This document shows positions 1 to 10,358 of a stretch of DNA of 64,000 nt, one piece after another; within the stretch, counting starts at the first letter, position 1; each line of letters begins with the position of its first letter. The DNA is from a virus, in the IMG/VR virus record IMGVR_UViG_3300037247_001602, positions 1 through 64,000 of that record. One strand, given 5' to 3'. The notes beneath the pieces were generated by a model. That model saw only the letters and a program-made list of their open reading frames with translations. It was not told the origin of the DNA and did not search any database. Made by a program: the position numbers and the translations under genes.

Positions 1-1
1 C

Positions 2-691
2 GCATTACCGGCGGAGATAGAACAATATTTTGCTGACGATCCGGAAGGATTCCGTATAGACCTGCAGACCACAGTCGATGATCTGGATGCGATCACTGAT
101 TTCTCGATCGTTCTCTTCGTAGCGCAAGGCCAAATATTCATCGACGCCGTTCGCCGGAAACTGGTCGTTCCAGTATCACAAACCGAAATAGAAGCATTCG
201 CTACCGCCGTAGAGGTCGAAATTGCCGGCGCGGATATCTTTGTCTCTTCGGTTACTACAATACTGGATGCACACGTGTCGCCAAGCGATGATACAAGCAC
301 TCTAGGTACAAATCTAGTCGCCTCTTTCGAAAATATCGGCGCGGATCGAGCAGCTCAGGTCCTGCAAAATAGCGACTTCTCCCAATTCTTTACTTTGACA
401 GCCGAAACTTCATCCTTCACGGGAGCGCTGCTAAATATATTGAACGAGACAATCCGGTGTCTTTTGCAACAACCCGGAATCCTTCGAACTGGCCTTGAGG
501 CTTTGCGGCAAGCACAGCAATCCATTTTGAATGTGAAACGAGCAGAGGAACTGTTAGCCGTCACATTTGGACAATTTAGGGACAATGCCATCGATGCGGT
601 GATCGGGTTTGATCTCCCGCAAATCCAGCAGTTGGATGCTGCAATCCGAAGGGCAGCGGATCTTCTACTTGGCGGTCCCTGTGATATATAG
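2..691 (+). CDS. Hypothetical phage protein, 5' end outside window
   Basis: An open frame runs from the first bases of the window to a TAG at 689-691 with no stop, so the gene starts upstream. A GTG at 275 is internal and has no ribosome-binding site. The visible 229 residues are acidic and mostly helical, with no motif I recognise. It lies 11 nt before a gp25-like baseplate gene, so a baseplate or tail role is likely from position only. Confidence 0.7.
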   Translation, partial: ALPAEIEQYFADDPEGFRIDLQTTVDDLDAITDFSIVLFVAQGQIFIDAVRRKLVVPVSQTEIEAFATAVEVEIAGADIFVSSVTTILDAHVSPSDDTSTLGTNLVASFENIGADRAAQVLQNSDFSQFFTLTAETSSFTGALLNILNETIRCLLQQPGILRTGLEALRQAQQSILNVKRAEELLAVTFGQFRDNAIDAVIGFDLPQIQQLDAAIRRAADLLLGGPCDI

Positions 692-702
692 GAAGCAAAA
701 AC

Positions 703-1128
703 GTGGGTAAAGACATAAGGGCCGTAGTGCCGAACGAATTTGATTTCCTTCGGCCAACCAGTACAAATACACCCTTGTCCGTTACTGGAGTGGACAAGTT
801 GATCCAGATTGTTACGATGGAGCTTCTCAGCAGCCCTGGACGGGACATTTTCAATCTGCCCGGCGGGGGCGGTCTCCGGGAAGTGTTGCCAACAGGAGCG
901 CAACAAAAGACAGAAACTGGCGTATTGTCAGATCTGTCGATAGCGATCATGCGAATCGAGGAGAATATCAAGGCGAGGCAAAACGAGGAGGAAATTGATC
1001 CGAAAGCGCGTCTCGCCAGTTTGACTCTATTGGACGTTCAGTTCGATCAACCCAACGCAACATGGAATGTAACAGTTAGATTAACTTCGGAATCTGGCGC
1101 GGAATCAGATATTCCGTTAATCTTGTAA
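703..1128 (+). CDS. Baseplate wedge protein, gp25/W-like
   Basis: A 141-residue protein from a GTG start after GGAAGC. The middle reads ELLSSPGRDIFNLPGGGGL, which matches the T4 gp25 / P2 gpW signature (a small residue, PG, then a P-x-FG-like turn). It is followed by a helix and a C-terminal LLDVQFD...W.V.VRL strand region typical of the family. In T4, gp25 sits in the baseplate wedge and joins inner baseplate to sheath. Its place directly before a baseplate J-like gene is the usual contractile-tail order. The call rests on motif and context. Confidence 0.75.
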   Translation: MGKDIRAVVPNEFDFLRPTSTNTPLSVTGVDKLIQIVTMELLSSPGRDIFNLPGGGGLREVLPTGAQQKTETGVLSDLSIAIMRIEENIKARQNEEEIDPKARLASLTLLDVQFDQPNATWNVTVRLTSESGAESDIPLIL

Positions 1129-1138
1129 GGAACTCATC

Positions 1139-3091
1139 ATGGCGCGCTTCGATCTACCCGTTGAAGATTTCATCGTAACAAAGTTGCGGGAGAACTTTCC
1201 TGATTTTGATCTCAGGGAAACTACAGCTTTTCGCGATATGCTTATAAAGCCAATGGCTCTTCTGATGCAGCCCCTCAGGGACCAGACGAATATCATCAAA
1301 AGAAATCTTTCCCTTGATAATTTTTCCTTGATGCTTGAAGATGAATTTGACGCGCTCGTTAGTAATATATTCGTTTCGCGTAGATCTGGAGACAAGGCAA
1401 CAGGAAGCGTCCGCGTCCTCTTTGATGCACCACGCGATGTGGTTATTACTCTGGATGTTACATTCCTTACCGAAGACGGTGTAGCGTTTATTCCTCAAGA
1501 AGCCGTTGTATCTACTGCCGAAGACATGCGGCTGAATGTCGAAGGCCTGTTCTTTTTCGTCGATGTTCCAGTAATTGCGGAGGAGGCAGGAGTTTCCGGT
1601 AGTGTTGCCGCAGGCACGATCATATTCGCTGAAGGCGCTCCCGATGGTGTCGTCCAAGTCAATAACTCCAATGCGCTTACTGGCGGGATCGACACCGAGA
1701 CGAATACGCAGTTATTTGCTAGAGCCGAGACTTCAATTACGGTACGAGACCTGGTAACCCAAAGGAGTATTCTCGCAGTCCTCCTGGAGGAATTCACCTC
1801 TGTGAGAGAAGCCATTGTTATAGGATTCGATGATGCTGAGATGCTTCGGGACATTACGCCAATCCTGGTTGATCTGGGAGAAGTGATTGGAGAGCAGAGC
1901 ACAGGCGAAACGACAGCCGGAACAACATTCATCGATACAACGCAAGATTTCGTGACAGCACTTGTAGCCCCAGGCCATGAACTGATCATTCTGACTGGTG
2001 CCGATGCCGGAACCCATATCATCCAGTCTGTAAGTCCCACTGCCATGAGCGTTACCGTAACCTTCACTACGGCAGCTACAGGCCTAGATTATCGCATTCG
2101 CGGGTTTGCAATTAAAGAGGATCTTCACATTGGCGGTAAAGTCGATGTATATCATGACACGACGACTCTGAAGGAATCAGAAGTCACAATCTCACCGATT
2201 GAGGAAACTGACGGAGAGGGTATTGTCAAAGTAAATCGCGCCATCAAAGATGGCGATGTATTGGAAGGTGGAGATACTCTAACAGTAACTGATCTCGATT
2301 TTCTGGATGAACTTGTTGTTGACACTGATCAGATCGAGATTTTGGAAGGAGCAAATAAGGGGATCTTCGATATACAGACCGGGACCGTTACGAGAAAAAC
2401 CGTCGATCTTGAACAGACGGCAATACCTGCTAGTTTCACCGCAGATGACAATATTAGATTCAGGATTCTTAGGCACTATTACGATAGCGATGTCCCGTTT
2501 GAACTACCTGTTATTCGACCCACTAAAGTTATCAGGTTGAATCCGGTCACTTTCGAAGAGGAGGGCTCGGAACTGATTGAAGGCTCTGACTTCTTCATTA
2601 GAGTGAATGATGATGGGTTGAGATTTTCAAGTATTGAGGATATAGAATTCGTATTCGAGCATCCTACGTTCACGGGAACGGTAATAAAGATTGAGTATAC
2701 GACAGACGATGCGATCCCAGCGATTCAAGCATTCATGGAAGATAGTCTTAATCGCGTCGTGACAGCCAGCATCGTTGCTAAGAGATCGCTGCCAGCCTTC
2801 GTAGATATGACGATTGAATATAAGGGCTCTCCTGAGCCGGAAGACCTTCAGCAAATTGTTGAAGACTTCATTGATACTGTTCCATTCGGAGAGACCCTGC
2901 AACAATCGGATCTTGTGGCCCTTATTTACTCATTTAGTGTGAACTTCGTCGTGATATCATTTACAATGACAGCGACGCTATCTAATGTTGATGGAACTAT
3001 TGAGACGATCACAAGCAGCAATGAGATTTCCGTGCCGCGAACAGCGCACTTTATCGCTGATGATATTACATTGACAAAACTCGGAGCATAA
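1139..3091 (+). CDS. Baseplate J-like protein
   Basis: A 650-residue protein with AAGGA upstream of its ATG. The N-terminus (helical, ending around DALVSNIFVSRRSGDKATG) and the following beta-rich part with V.FLTEDGVAFIP and EEAGVSGSVAAGTI resemble gp47/gp6 baseplate J proteins, which form the wedge core of contractile tails. The family usually has 350-500 residues. The extra length comes from beta-rich insertions in the middle. The C-terminal 120 residues contain the usual helix-strand repeats (DMTIEYKG...). It follows the gp25-like gene by 10 nt. Confidence 0.8.
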   Translation: MARFDLPVEDFIVTKLRENFPDFDLRETTAFRDMLIKPMALLMQPLRDQTNIIKRNLSLDNFSLMLEDEFDALVSNIFVSRRSGDKATGSVRVLFDAPRDVVITLDVTFLTEDGVAFIPQEAVVSTAEDMRLNVEGLFFFVDVPVIAEEAGVSGSVAAGTIIFAEGAPDGVVQVNNSNALTGGIDTETNTQLFARAETSITVRDLVTQRSILAVLLEEFTSVREAIVIGFDDAEMLRDITPILVDLGEVIGEQSTGETTAGTTFIDTTQDFVTALVAPGHELIILTGADAGTHIIQSVSPTAMSVTVTFTTAATGLDYRIRGFAIKEDLHIGGKVDVYHDTTTLKESEVTISPIEETDGEGIVKVNRAIKDGDVLEGGDTLTVTDLDFLDELVVDTDQIEILEGANKGIFDIQTGTVTRKTVDLEQTAIPASFTADDNIRFRILRHYYDSDVPFELPVIRPTKVIRLNPVTFEEEGSELIEGSDFFIRVNDDGLRFSSIEDIEFVFEHPTFTGTVIKIEYTTDDAIPAIQAFMEDSLNRVVTASIVAKRSLPAFVDMTIEYKGSPEPEDLQQIVEDFIDTVPFGETLQQSDLVALIYSFSVNFVVISFTMTATLSNVDGTIETITSSNEISVPRTAHFIADDITLTKLGA

Positions 3092-3092
3092 T

Positions 3093-5360
3093 GTGGCCAT
3101 CGAAACATTAAAACTAGATCAAGAACAGATCTTCAAGGTTATTCGTGACTTCTGGGACAGATACAAACAGAGAGATATTCTGGGAAAATTCTGGGAAGCA
3201 TCGGCACAAGTTCTCGATAACGAATATTTACAGATTATACAGGCCAACCAATCCAAATCGGTCATCAATGTGCCGGTGAATTGGCATTACCAATGGTTAC
3301 CCTTCACTTTTGTCAACGTTCCGTCGCCAAGCGTGGCGCATGACCATTTCTTTTTCGCGTTCACGGCTACTGGAGGAGAAACTAGCGTTCCTCTTCCTGG
3401 CGCCACAGATGCGCAACAGGTTGCCGTATATCTGAATGGGATATACTTGACGGATTCTCCTGATCTTCTCGGAATCGACTATTCATTCGTCGAATCGACT
3501 CAAACTGTTGTATTCGATGATTCGTTAGATACAGGGGACGAGGTCTTCATTTCATGGCATGAGGTCGGAGATTCCATTGATCGACCTCATAATAATCTGT
3601 TCTTCGAAGAGCAGTTAACGGCGCCGAAGTCAGTGTGGACAGATAGTGCTGGAGATGCCTTCGATCCCGCCGGACAAGGAACCTATGACTCGGGATCGAC
3701 AACAGATCCAATCGAGGTATACGTCAATGGTCTATTGCAACCAGCATCAGCATATACGGAAACCAGTGATACGGTCCTGACTCTTAGTGTTACGCTTGCA
3801 GCCGACGATATTATGGCGTTACGCTGGAGAAGGGCGAATGCAAGCGCAGATTCGCACGCCCACCTACGATTTACAAAGATTGTCAGTGAAGTAGCAGATT
3901 TCGTAGATTTGCCATTTATCATCGATCCATCCGTGCGGGAGGAATTCTTCTTCCTGAATGGAATCCTCCAGGTGAGAGGAGTCGATTACACGCCATTTGC
4001 TACTAGGCTTGTTCTTTCTACGGGTAGCCAATTTGATCCTGATGATATTATCGAGTTGGAAGTATTTGGCGTTCCCTTCACATGCCAATGCGATATTGAT
4101 TCAGATATTATCAGCATCCCTATTCTGCAAAATGGAATCGATGAGTCTTCATCAAATCCTCCCACAATCATGCTTAGAGAGGGAATCGACTATACGATCG
4201 TCACCAATTCAGACGGGACAAAGTCGATCTTGGCCCAGCAGGTCCTCGACGGCGTGTTCTGGGCTCCGGACGTATTTGCCAATGAGCGAGTAGTGGAGAA
4301 TAATTTTGGGAAGCCAATAAATTTCATTCGGACAAATAGTGAGCCGTACCGAGCCGCCTGTCAAGGCTTGTGGTTTGCATATTGGAATGGGCCATCGATC
4401 ACAGTAATTGAAGATTCAGCCAAGATTCTTCTTGGTCTTCCCTTTGCGCGGACAGATACAACGGTAACCTCGGTTACAGAGAATCCGGATGGAAGCTTTA
4501 CAATTATCTTGGCTGATGGGACTGAGAATTTAGTTCCGATAGGATTACAGCCAACAGTCAATGCGGGAGACGCTGTAGAGGATTTTGCTTCTTTATCTAC
4601 AGGAGTTGAAGTTCTCGACGCAGGAATAGATCCATTCTGGTTTCAGCGCATACCCAATCTGGGGGCGCTATTGGCATCATTTACATTCGATGAGCGTCAG
4701 GTATTTGCCCCCTTCGATGATGGGGGATCATGGGATGATGGGGGAACCCTTGATGACTTTGGAACTCTTGCTGAGATTGCGGCCAGGAACAGAAAATTAT
4801 TCGATGCGCTTAAGCATTTCGTATTCTTAGTCGATGTTGATGGCGTGGCGTTGAATCAGGCGATACAAATCGGACAGGAAGCCGGAAATATCGCCAGCGC
4901 TGTTACCGATCTCATATTCTTCTTGGATAGCATCAAGCCAGCATATACACGATATCTTCTTTTCGTCGAGGTTTTGTTTGAGGATCAGTACCAATTTCCT
5001 ATCACGGATGAGGTTACGCTTGATCTTGGATTGCTCACTGTGGAATCTTGCAATTTCGATGATGGCGGATTCTTCGACGCTGATGGGCCGGCCAATCTCT
5101 TTGTCGCTACTGCCGGACAGACAGTCTTTGATCTCAATCCCACTTTCCCCTATACGGTAGGAGGAGGAGATCTCAAGGTATTCGTGGATGGCGTTCTGAA
5201 ATCAACGCCTGGCGACTATGCTGAGACGAACTCTGTCACTGTGACTTTCGGCACTCCACTGACTGGAGGAGAGCAAGTCGTCATCTACGAGGATGACTCC
5301 GCGAGTGTACCATTTGACTTCCTGTGTCCGAGGGATGAGGTAACACTACTCCTGGCATAG
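3093..5360 (+). CDS. Baseplate or tail protein with four adhesin-like repeats
   Basis: A 755-residue protein beginning GTG one base after the previous stop. Its helical N-terminus (about 60 residues) could dock on the baseplate. It contains four copies of a 40-45 residue beta module of the form V-x-(V/L)-N/D-G ... DY ... V.....L..GD.V.I, near residues 107-153, 203-245, 282-326 and 695-740. Similar modules occur in phage fibre proteins as small beta-sandwich repeats. The last 20 residues before the stop (DFLCPRDEVTLLLA) are separate. No enzyme motif is visible. Tail assignment rests on repeats and context. Confidence 0.6.
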   Translation: MAIETLKLDQEQIFKVIRDFWDRYKQRDILGKFWEASAQVLDNEYLQIIQANQSKSVINVPVNWHYQWLPFTFVNVPSPSVAHDHFFFAFTATGGETSVPLPGATDAQQVAVYLNGIYLTDSPDLLGIDYSFVESTQTVVFDDSLDTGDEVFISWHEVGDSIDRPHNNLFFEEQLTAPKSVWTDSAGDAFDPAGQGTYDSGSTTDPIEVYVNGLLQPASAYTETSDTVLTLSVTLAADDIMALRWRRANASADSHAHLRFTKIVSEVADFVDLPFIIDPSVREEFFFLNGILQVRGVDYTPFATRLVLSTGSQFDPDDIIELEVFGVPFTCQCDIDSDIISIPILQNGIDESSSNPPTIMLREGIDYTIVTNSDGTKSILAQQVLDGVFWAPDVFANERVVENNFGKPINFIRTNSEPYRAACQGLWFAYWNGPSITVIEDSAKILLGLPFARTDTTVTSVTENPDGSFTIILADGTENLVPIGLQPTVNAGDAVEDFASLSTGVEVLDAGIDPFWFQRIPNLGALLASFTFDERQVFAPFDDGGSWDDGGTLDDFGTLAEIAARNRKLFDALKHFVFLVDVDGVALNQAIQIGQEAGNIASAVTDLIFFLDSIKPAYTRYLLFVEVLFEDQYQFPITDEVTLDLGLLTVESCNFDDGGFFDADGPANLFVATAGQTVFDLNPTFPYTVGGGDLKVFVDGVLKSTPGDYAETNSVTVTFGTPLTGGEQVVIYEDDSASVPFDFLCPRDEVTLLLA

Positions 5361-5393
5361 AGTTAGCCGGCATGACAAATGTAGCACAAATAC

Positions 5394-5421
5394 TTGACGA
5401 ATGGAGTAAGTCCTATATAAT
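5394..5421 (+). promoter_or_regulatory. Sigma70-like promoter
   Basis: TTGACG at 5394-5399, 16 nt spacer, TATAAT at 5416-5421, about 20 nt before the ATG of the gene at 5442. Just upstream, TGACAAATGTAGCACA (5373-5388) is almost identical to a sequence inside the promoter at 52239. Confidence 0.7.
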
Positions 5422-5441
5422 GGGCTGATTAGGAGACACAA

Positions 5442-5915
5442 ATGTTACTGTCAGAATTAGTACGGCGTGCGCGAGGGGAAGTGACGCTGGAACTCAGGGA
5501 TAGCCATGACATTATCATAGCTCGCCGCCATTGCAATCTTACCGTTAATCAACTGAGAGAGCGGCTCGCTGACTGGGCGAGTCAGGATTTCGCCCAGAAG
5601 ATAGACGAAATTGCCATTGGGAGCGGAGGGCATGATCCTGGTGATCCCAATATCCCAATCCCTCCAACAGAATCCGACACGGGTTTGGATGTTCAGGAAT
5701 CTATTAAAACTGTCACATCAGTTACCCAACCGGATTCTTTTAGTGCGCAATTCTCTGTAGACTTTACCACAGCAGATGTTTCCGATCCAACATCTATAAC
5801 TGAGGCCGGTCTCTTTACAGATCCTGGGACGATCATGGTTGCCCGCGTAACATTCCCTGAACTGATCATTACAGGAATACTGACTCTTACGGTGACCTGG
5901 AAACTAATCTTCTAG
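5442..5915 (+). CDS. Tail fibre-type small structural protein
   Basis: A 157-residue protein with TAGGAGA upstream. The middle has IAIGSGGHDPG followed by ITEAGLFTDPGTIMVARVTFPEL and a C-terminal L.V.WKLIF strand. This EAGLF...M.AR..FP...W motif is common in small phage tail-fibre or collar-associated proteins and in C-terminal parts of fibres. It is the first gene after a promoter and precedes two long fibre genes, so it may be a fibre connector. Function is inferred. Confidence 0.55.
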   Translation: MLLSELVRRARGEVTLELRDSHDIIIARRHCNLTVNQLRERLADWASQDFAQKIDEIAIGSGGHDPGDPNIPIPPTESDTGLDVQESIKTVTSVTQPDSFSAQFSVDFTTADVSDPTSITEAGLFTDPGTIMVARVTFPELIITGILTLTVTWKLIF

Positions 5916-5925
5916 AGGCATAGAG

Positions 5926-7761
5926 ATGACCCAAATCAGGACATGGGATTTTGGCGAAGATCGCAGTACTGCGATCTTAAATCGACACTTCGCCAGGCTG
6001 ATACCCAAAGGAATCTACCTCGGGTTCGGGGTAACCACAAATGTGCCCGGCCTATTCCTGAATATCGAAGAGGGAATTATTATTACAGGAGAAGGTGTCA
6101 AGATTGAGGAAGATGCCGATCTCCCCAATATTGTTCAAGTTGATCCTGGCGATTCTCTTATCCGGATCGATCTGGTTGTACTACAGCATAAATTCGTCCC
6201 GACAAATGATCCGGCCACATATTCGATAATCAAAGGCACTCCGGGTGGAGGCGCACCTTCGTTACCGCCAGATTTTCCAACGGGAACCGTATTTACACAA
6301 CTGCTCGCCACAATTACAGTTCCCGCATTCGCCACGGACATTGTTCCGGGTGATGTATCGCTGGAACCTACGACCAATATTAGCTTAACTACCGTGCCTT
6401 TTGCCACACTATCGGATATTAGCACCACAGAGTCAGACGCATTCAATGCAATGAAAAATCCGAGTTCACTAAACCCAGTAGCCACTATCGATGATCTCAG
6501 TGCGGGATTCCTCAAGCCAACTGAAAGCTCTACCCCTAATGCCAATGTCAATTTCAAGGGTGGAAGACTTTGGGATAGGAGAGTCATTACTTTTACGGAT
6601 GTATCAGATCAGGCTATCGCCATACTTGCCCCTACTGCAAACCCAAGAATTGATTTGCTAAGTATAAATCCAGATACTGGAATATTCACAAAAACCGTAG
6701 GGGTGGAGGCCGCTACTCCAGTACCACCTGACCTACCACCTGGGGCTCTCGGATATATCCCGGTTGCCCATGTCTTGGCTGACGAAATCGGTGGTCCTGT
6801 TGTAGTGACCACTGCCGATATAACTGATGTTCGTCCGTTCGCCCATGTAAGGACTCCGGAACTGTTCGATCTTCCAGATATGGATGCAGACATTAAAGAT
6901 GCAATAACCGGCGCCGCCGCTCCTGATTCCACAAATGTATTTGCAACGGCTGCTGATATTACTACTGCGGTAGCTCCGCTTGGGGCTCCATTTGTAATGT
7001 CGCGCTTGAGAATGGAGACGGCGCTTCCGAGTACCATCCAGGTTACAGTATCTTCTGGTCTTCTCGCGACTACTCACAATAGTGGATTCACGATTTTAGA
7101 AACCATAAGACTAACTTCCCCTCTCACTGCCGTTGGGAGTGGTATAGGACCTGGCGCACTGGAAACATCGGGAGCATTCACTTCAGTAGCATGGTATCAC
7201 ATCTATCTGATTGCATCGTCCACACAGGCGGCATCTCCAGCGCTGGTCATTTCTTCTAGCGCTGCAGAACCAAATCTTGGAGCTGCCTCTTTCGATGATT
7301 ATGATATTTGGAGAAGATTGGGTGCTGCTAGAACTGATGATTCTTCAGCTATATTTCTGAAGGCATTTAATATAGCAGGGGAAACAAGATATAGAGACGG
7401 ACAGAACCGTTATACCTTTCCGGGAGATACTGCCTTTACAGACGATTTCCAGAATGCCTTTAACGTACTCAGCTTGGCAACTCGTGTTCCTCCAACATCA
7501 AATAGGGGAATTATACATGCAGTGATTAATCTATCCACTGCGGGAACCACTAGGATTATTTACTTTACCGACGGCGACGACACGCGAACGACAACTGGCG
7601 GAAAAGAGATAGTCCGAATCAGCCAAAACGATCACACGGTCTATAATAACTCAGAAGTTATTCAGCAACTGGATGATTCGCAGAGACTTAGAGTCCGATT
7701 TGAGGGTGCGATCCCTGAGGAAGTAATATTTGACACTCTGGGATATGTTGAGGACCTATAA
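5926..7761 (+). CDS. Tail fibre protein, paralogue of the next gene
   Basis: A 611-residue beta-rich protein. Its N-terminal 150 residues (TWDFGEDRSTAILNRHFARLIPKG, then IRIDLVVLQHKF and ATYSIIKGTP) are clearly homologous to the N-terminus of the following protein. They probably form a common baseplate-attachment domain, with divergent distal parts for receptor contact. The C-terminal 250 residues are low in charge and rich in T, S and A. No catalytic motif is visible. Two consecutive fibres sharing one docking domain is a known arrangement in contractile phages. Confidence 0.6.
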   Translation: MTQIRTWDFGEDRSTAILNRHFARLIPKGIYLGFGVTTNVPGLFLNIEEGIIITGEGVKIEEDADLPNIVQVDPGDSLIRIDLVVLQHKFVPTNDPATYSIIKGTPGGGAPSLPPDFPTGTVFTQLLATITVPAFATDIVPGDVSLEPTTNISLTTVPFATLSDISTTESDAFNAMKNPSSLNPVATIDDLSAGFLKPTESSTPNANVNFKGGRLWDRRVITFTDVSDQAIAILAPTANPRIDLLSINPDTGIFTKTVGVEAATPVPPDLPPGALGYIPVAHVLADEIGGPVVVTTADITDVRPFAHVRTPELFDLPDMDADIKDAITGAAAPDSTNVFATAADITTAVAPLGAPFVMSRLRMETALPSTIQVTVSSGLLATTHNSGFTILETIRLTSPLTAVGSGIGPGALETSGAFTSVAWYHIYLIASSTQAASPALVISSSAAEPNLGAASFDDYDIWRRLGAARTDDSSAIFLKAFNIAGETRYRDGQNRYTFPGDTAFTDDFQNAFNVLSLATRVPPTSNRGIIHAVINLSTAGTTRIIYFTDGDDTRTTTGGKEIVRISQNDHTVYNNSEVIQQLDDSQRLRVRFEGAIPEEVIFDTLGYVEDL

Positions 7762-7763
7762 CA

Positions 7764-10268
7764 ATGGCTCAAACTCGAACCTTCGATTTCAACGCAGCAC
7801 GCACTTCGGCTCTGCAAAACCGGCAGATAGCGAAGATCCTACCGAAGGGCGTCTATGGTGGGTATAACGTTGAGATTGATACCGGGACTTTAGGTGCTGG
7901 AGATACGATCAAAGTCATAAGTTCACCATCTTCGACTTCTGAACTGATGACTAGAGAAGGCATTCGCGTTGCAGAGAGCGGGCCTGATCCTCTAGCGACT
8001 TTAAGCATTACGACGAGTGATCCGGGCGATCCGAGAATCGATCTCGTTGTTCAGCAGCATACTTTTGGCGTAAGCAACCCACCAGCAACATATGCGGTTG
8101 TTGCTGGAGCTCCAGCAGATCCTCCGCAATTGCCGACAGTACCAACCGACGCAGTAGTCCTGGCGGGGGTCTTTGTCGGCGCCAGCGAAACGACAATCAC
8201 CAACACTGAAATCCGCAATGAACAGAAGCTAAACTTCGATCAGCGTCTTCTAGCGTTAGGGTTTCCCGCTGTAGATGATCTAAGAGGCACTACAGGAAAT
8301 GCCCTTCAAGACATTCGTCTTACTGAGAGAATTGATGGGCAAGTAGTTCTTGTAAAAGACGACGATACAGATAGGCCTACTCTTTGGAGATATGATCCAA
8401 CAACGCAACCAATTCCGGTGTTACCAGGAGATCTTTCCCCGGTTGATGACAACACCGATCGCTACCAGAAGTTGTATAAAGAGAATATCTTTACCGCTAC
8501 TGTTGGCGATGTGGCAAACAGAGACGCAGAATACAAAACATTCGACGATGCAGTTCAAGCTGTTATTAACAGCGGTGCAAGAGCTGCCAGACTGTATCTT
8601 CTTGATGATGTTACTTTTTCCACTACTGATGCCCCCCTCAATATACCATTGCATATCATCGGACTGGGAACTCGTACGGAAATCGACTTCCAAACACTCG
8701 GTTTTACCATGACCCCACCGAGTATCAGCGGAGGCTCGGGAGCCCAGACGATGTTTTTAATGTTCGAAAACTGCAAAGTTACCAGATCCGTATCTGTGAG
8801 CAATCGTTGGACCGGCATCAATATGCATCTTACATTCAGAAACTGTCTCGTCGAAGATCTCGCTGGGGCTAGCGCAGTTCCATTCTTCGATTCCAATTTA
8901 GCCACCGGAAAACAAACCCTCATAATCGAGGATTCCCAGTTAGCGCCCCATGCAGATTCTAGTCTATTCAAGATGGGGGGAACGGGCTCCATAACAGAGG
9001 TTTTTATCAGAAATTCAAATGCTAGCTCACTAGATGCCGGTCGGTTCCTCGAACGATCTGTCGCAGGCGCTGGCCGTTTGGATATATTCTTAGAAGATCA
9101 CACTGTGATGCGTTCAAATGGCTGGACTGCCCCAGCAGGCGGCAATATAAATATTCATTATGATGGCACTTCGCTAGTTTCTGGAAACAGCGTAATACCC
9201 ACAGGGATTGCTGCAATTCGGGGCGAGGCCTTTTACAGCGCTAGATTTTCAGATATTGCAGGCCTGTTCGTGCACGAGGCGATCCGGTTTTTCTCGGGAA
9301 GCATATTGAACATCGCCGAAGGCACGCACATAATTGCGAGCGCATCAGCAACTACCATTTCAACGCCGAATAGGCTCATTCGGGGAGCAGGCAGAGAGGC
9401 AACGGTAATCAGGGTTACGATGCCAACATCTGGAGTCGCACTATATGAACTCGCCGAAGCCAACCTCGAATTTCAAGATCTTACAATCGAAGCGGTCTTC
9501 AATACCTTCAAAACCTCTGTGTTCCGCTGGTCCGCATCTCCTGCGAGTGGCGGGCTAAGGAATGTTGTAATAAAGGCAGAGGGCACGGGGGTATTAGAAA
9601 GCGCCTTTTTGACTGCCTTGACTCCAGCCGGCCCTTTCGTGTTCAAGGATATTCTTATTACAGGAACCGCAACGGCACGCTGGAGTGCTGGATTTCGATT
9701 CCTGGCGGCTCCTGCTGACGTGATAAAGACATACGCGGAAAACATAGAAATAGAAAATTGGGAAGATGTTGGAGCCGAAATAACTGGCGCGCATGTAAAA
9801 AGTATAAAGAGTCACATGGTTGACGCTGTGGCTTCTTCAAGGGGCCTGCTCATCGGGTTGGCGATTGCTAATGATTGCGAAGTAGATGCGAAAGGTGCCG
9901 GGAGTGCAATTGCCAGTTCGCAAGGAATCCGCGTGTCAAGCGGATGCCTTCTTCGAGGATGTAAAGTTCTAGCCCTCGATAGCTCAACACAAATAATCGA
10001 AGATGGCATAGTCGTCAACAGCGACCAAAATCAGATCCACGATTGCTATATTAATGAGTGCTCAGCAAATGGAATCGAGCTTACGGTAACAGCGGACAAC
10101 AATCTGATCGAAGTAGGCTTCATCTTTGATTGTACTAGATCTGCGATCGAAGATCTTAATGCTGGAGGAGAGAACGCCCTGACAGGAAACTACGCCAAGG
10201 CCAATGGGGTAATTCCGGGCGCTCAGATCAATGGGCCGAATCAGGCGGCGAATACGGTATTCGCTTAA
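7764..10268 (+). CDS. Tailspike or fibre with right-handed beta-helix
   Basis: An 834-residue protein. The N-terminus (TRTFDFNAARTSALQNRQIAKILPKG) matches the preceding fibre. From about residue 250 the sequence is made of short strands with turns rich in N, G and D (for example LIIEDSQL, VFIRNSNAS, IHDCYINECSANGIEL, NLIEVGFIFDC), which is the look of a pectate-lyase-like right-handed beta-helix. Such domains in tailspikes bind or cleave surface polysaccharide. I cannot identify an active site, so lyase or hydrolase activity is only possible. Confidence 0.6.
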   Translation: MAQTRTFDFNAARTSALQNRQIAKILPKGVYGGYNVEIDTGTLGAGDTIKVISSPSSTSELMTREGIRVAESGPDPLATLSITTSDPGDPRIDLVVQQHTFGVSNPPATYAVVAGAPADPPQLPTVPTDAVVLAGVFVGASETTITNTEIRNEQKLNFDQRLLALGFPAVDDLRGTTGNALQDIRLTERIDGQVVLVKDDDTDRPTLWRYDPTTQPIPVLPGDLSPVDDNTDRYQKLYKENIFTATVGDVANRDAEYKTFDDAVQAVINSGARAARLYLLDDVTFSTTDAPLNIPLHIIGLGTRTEIDFQTLGFTMTPPSISGGSGAQTMFLMFENCKVTRSVSVSNRWTGINMHLTFRNCLVEDLAGASAVPFFDSNLATGKQTLIIEDSQLAPHADSSLFKMGGTGSITEVFIRNSNASSLDAGRFLERSVAGAGRLDIFLEDHTVMRSNGWTAPAGGNINIHYDGTSLVSGNSVIPTGIAAIRGEAFYSARFSDIAGLFVHEAIRFFSGSILNIAEGTHIIASASATTISTPNRLIRGAGREATVIRVTMPTSGVALYELAEANLEFQDLTIEAVFNTFKTSVFRWSASPASGGLRNVVIKAEGTGVLESAFLTALTPAGPFVFKDILITGTATARWSAGFRFLAAPADVIKTYAENIEIENWEDVGAEITGAHVKSIKSHMVDAVASSRGLLIGLAIANDCEVDAKGAGSAIASSQGIRVSSGCLLRGCKVLALDSSTQIIEDGIVVNSDQNQIHDCYINECSANGIELTVTADNNLIEVGFIFDCTRSAIEDLNAGGENALTGNYAKANGVIPGAQINGPNQAANTVFA

Positions 10269-10358
10269 CCTTAGGAGACTCGCTCTCATAAATCATTGGA
10301 CGAAGAGGCCGCCGTGTGCTATATAAGAGCCAGGAGAGCGGGAAAGGATTTATGCTAG

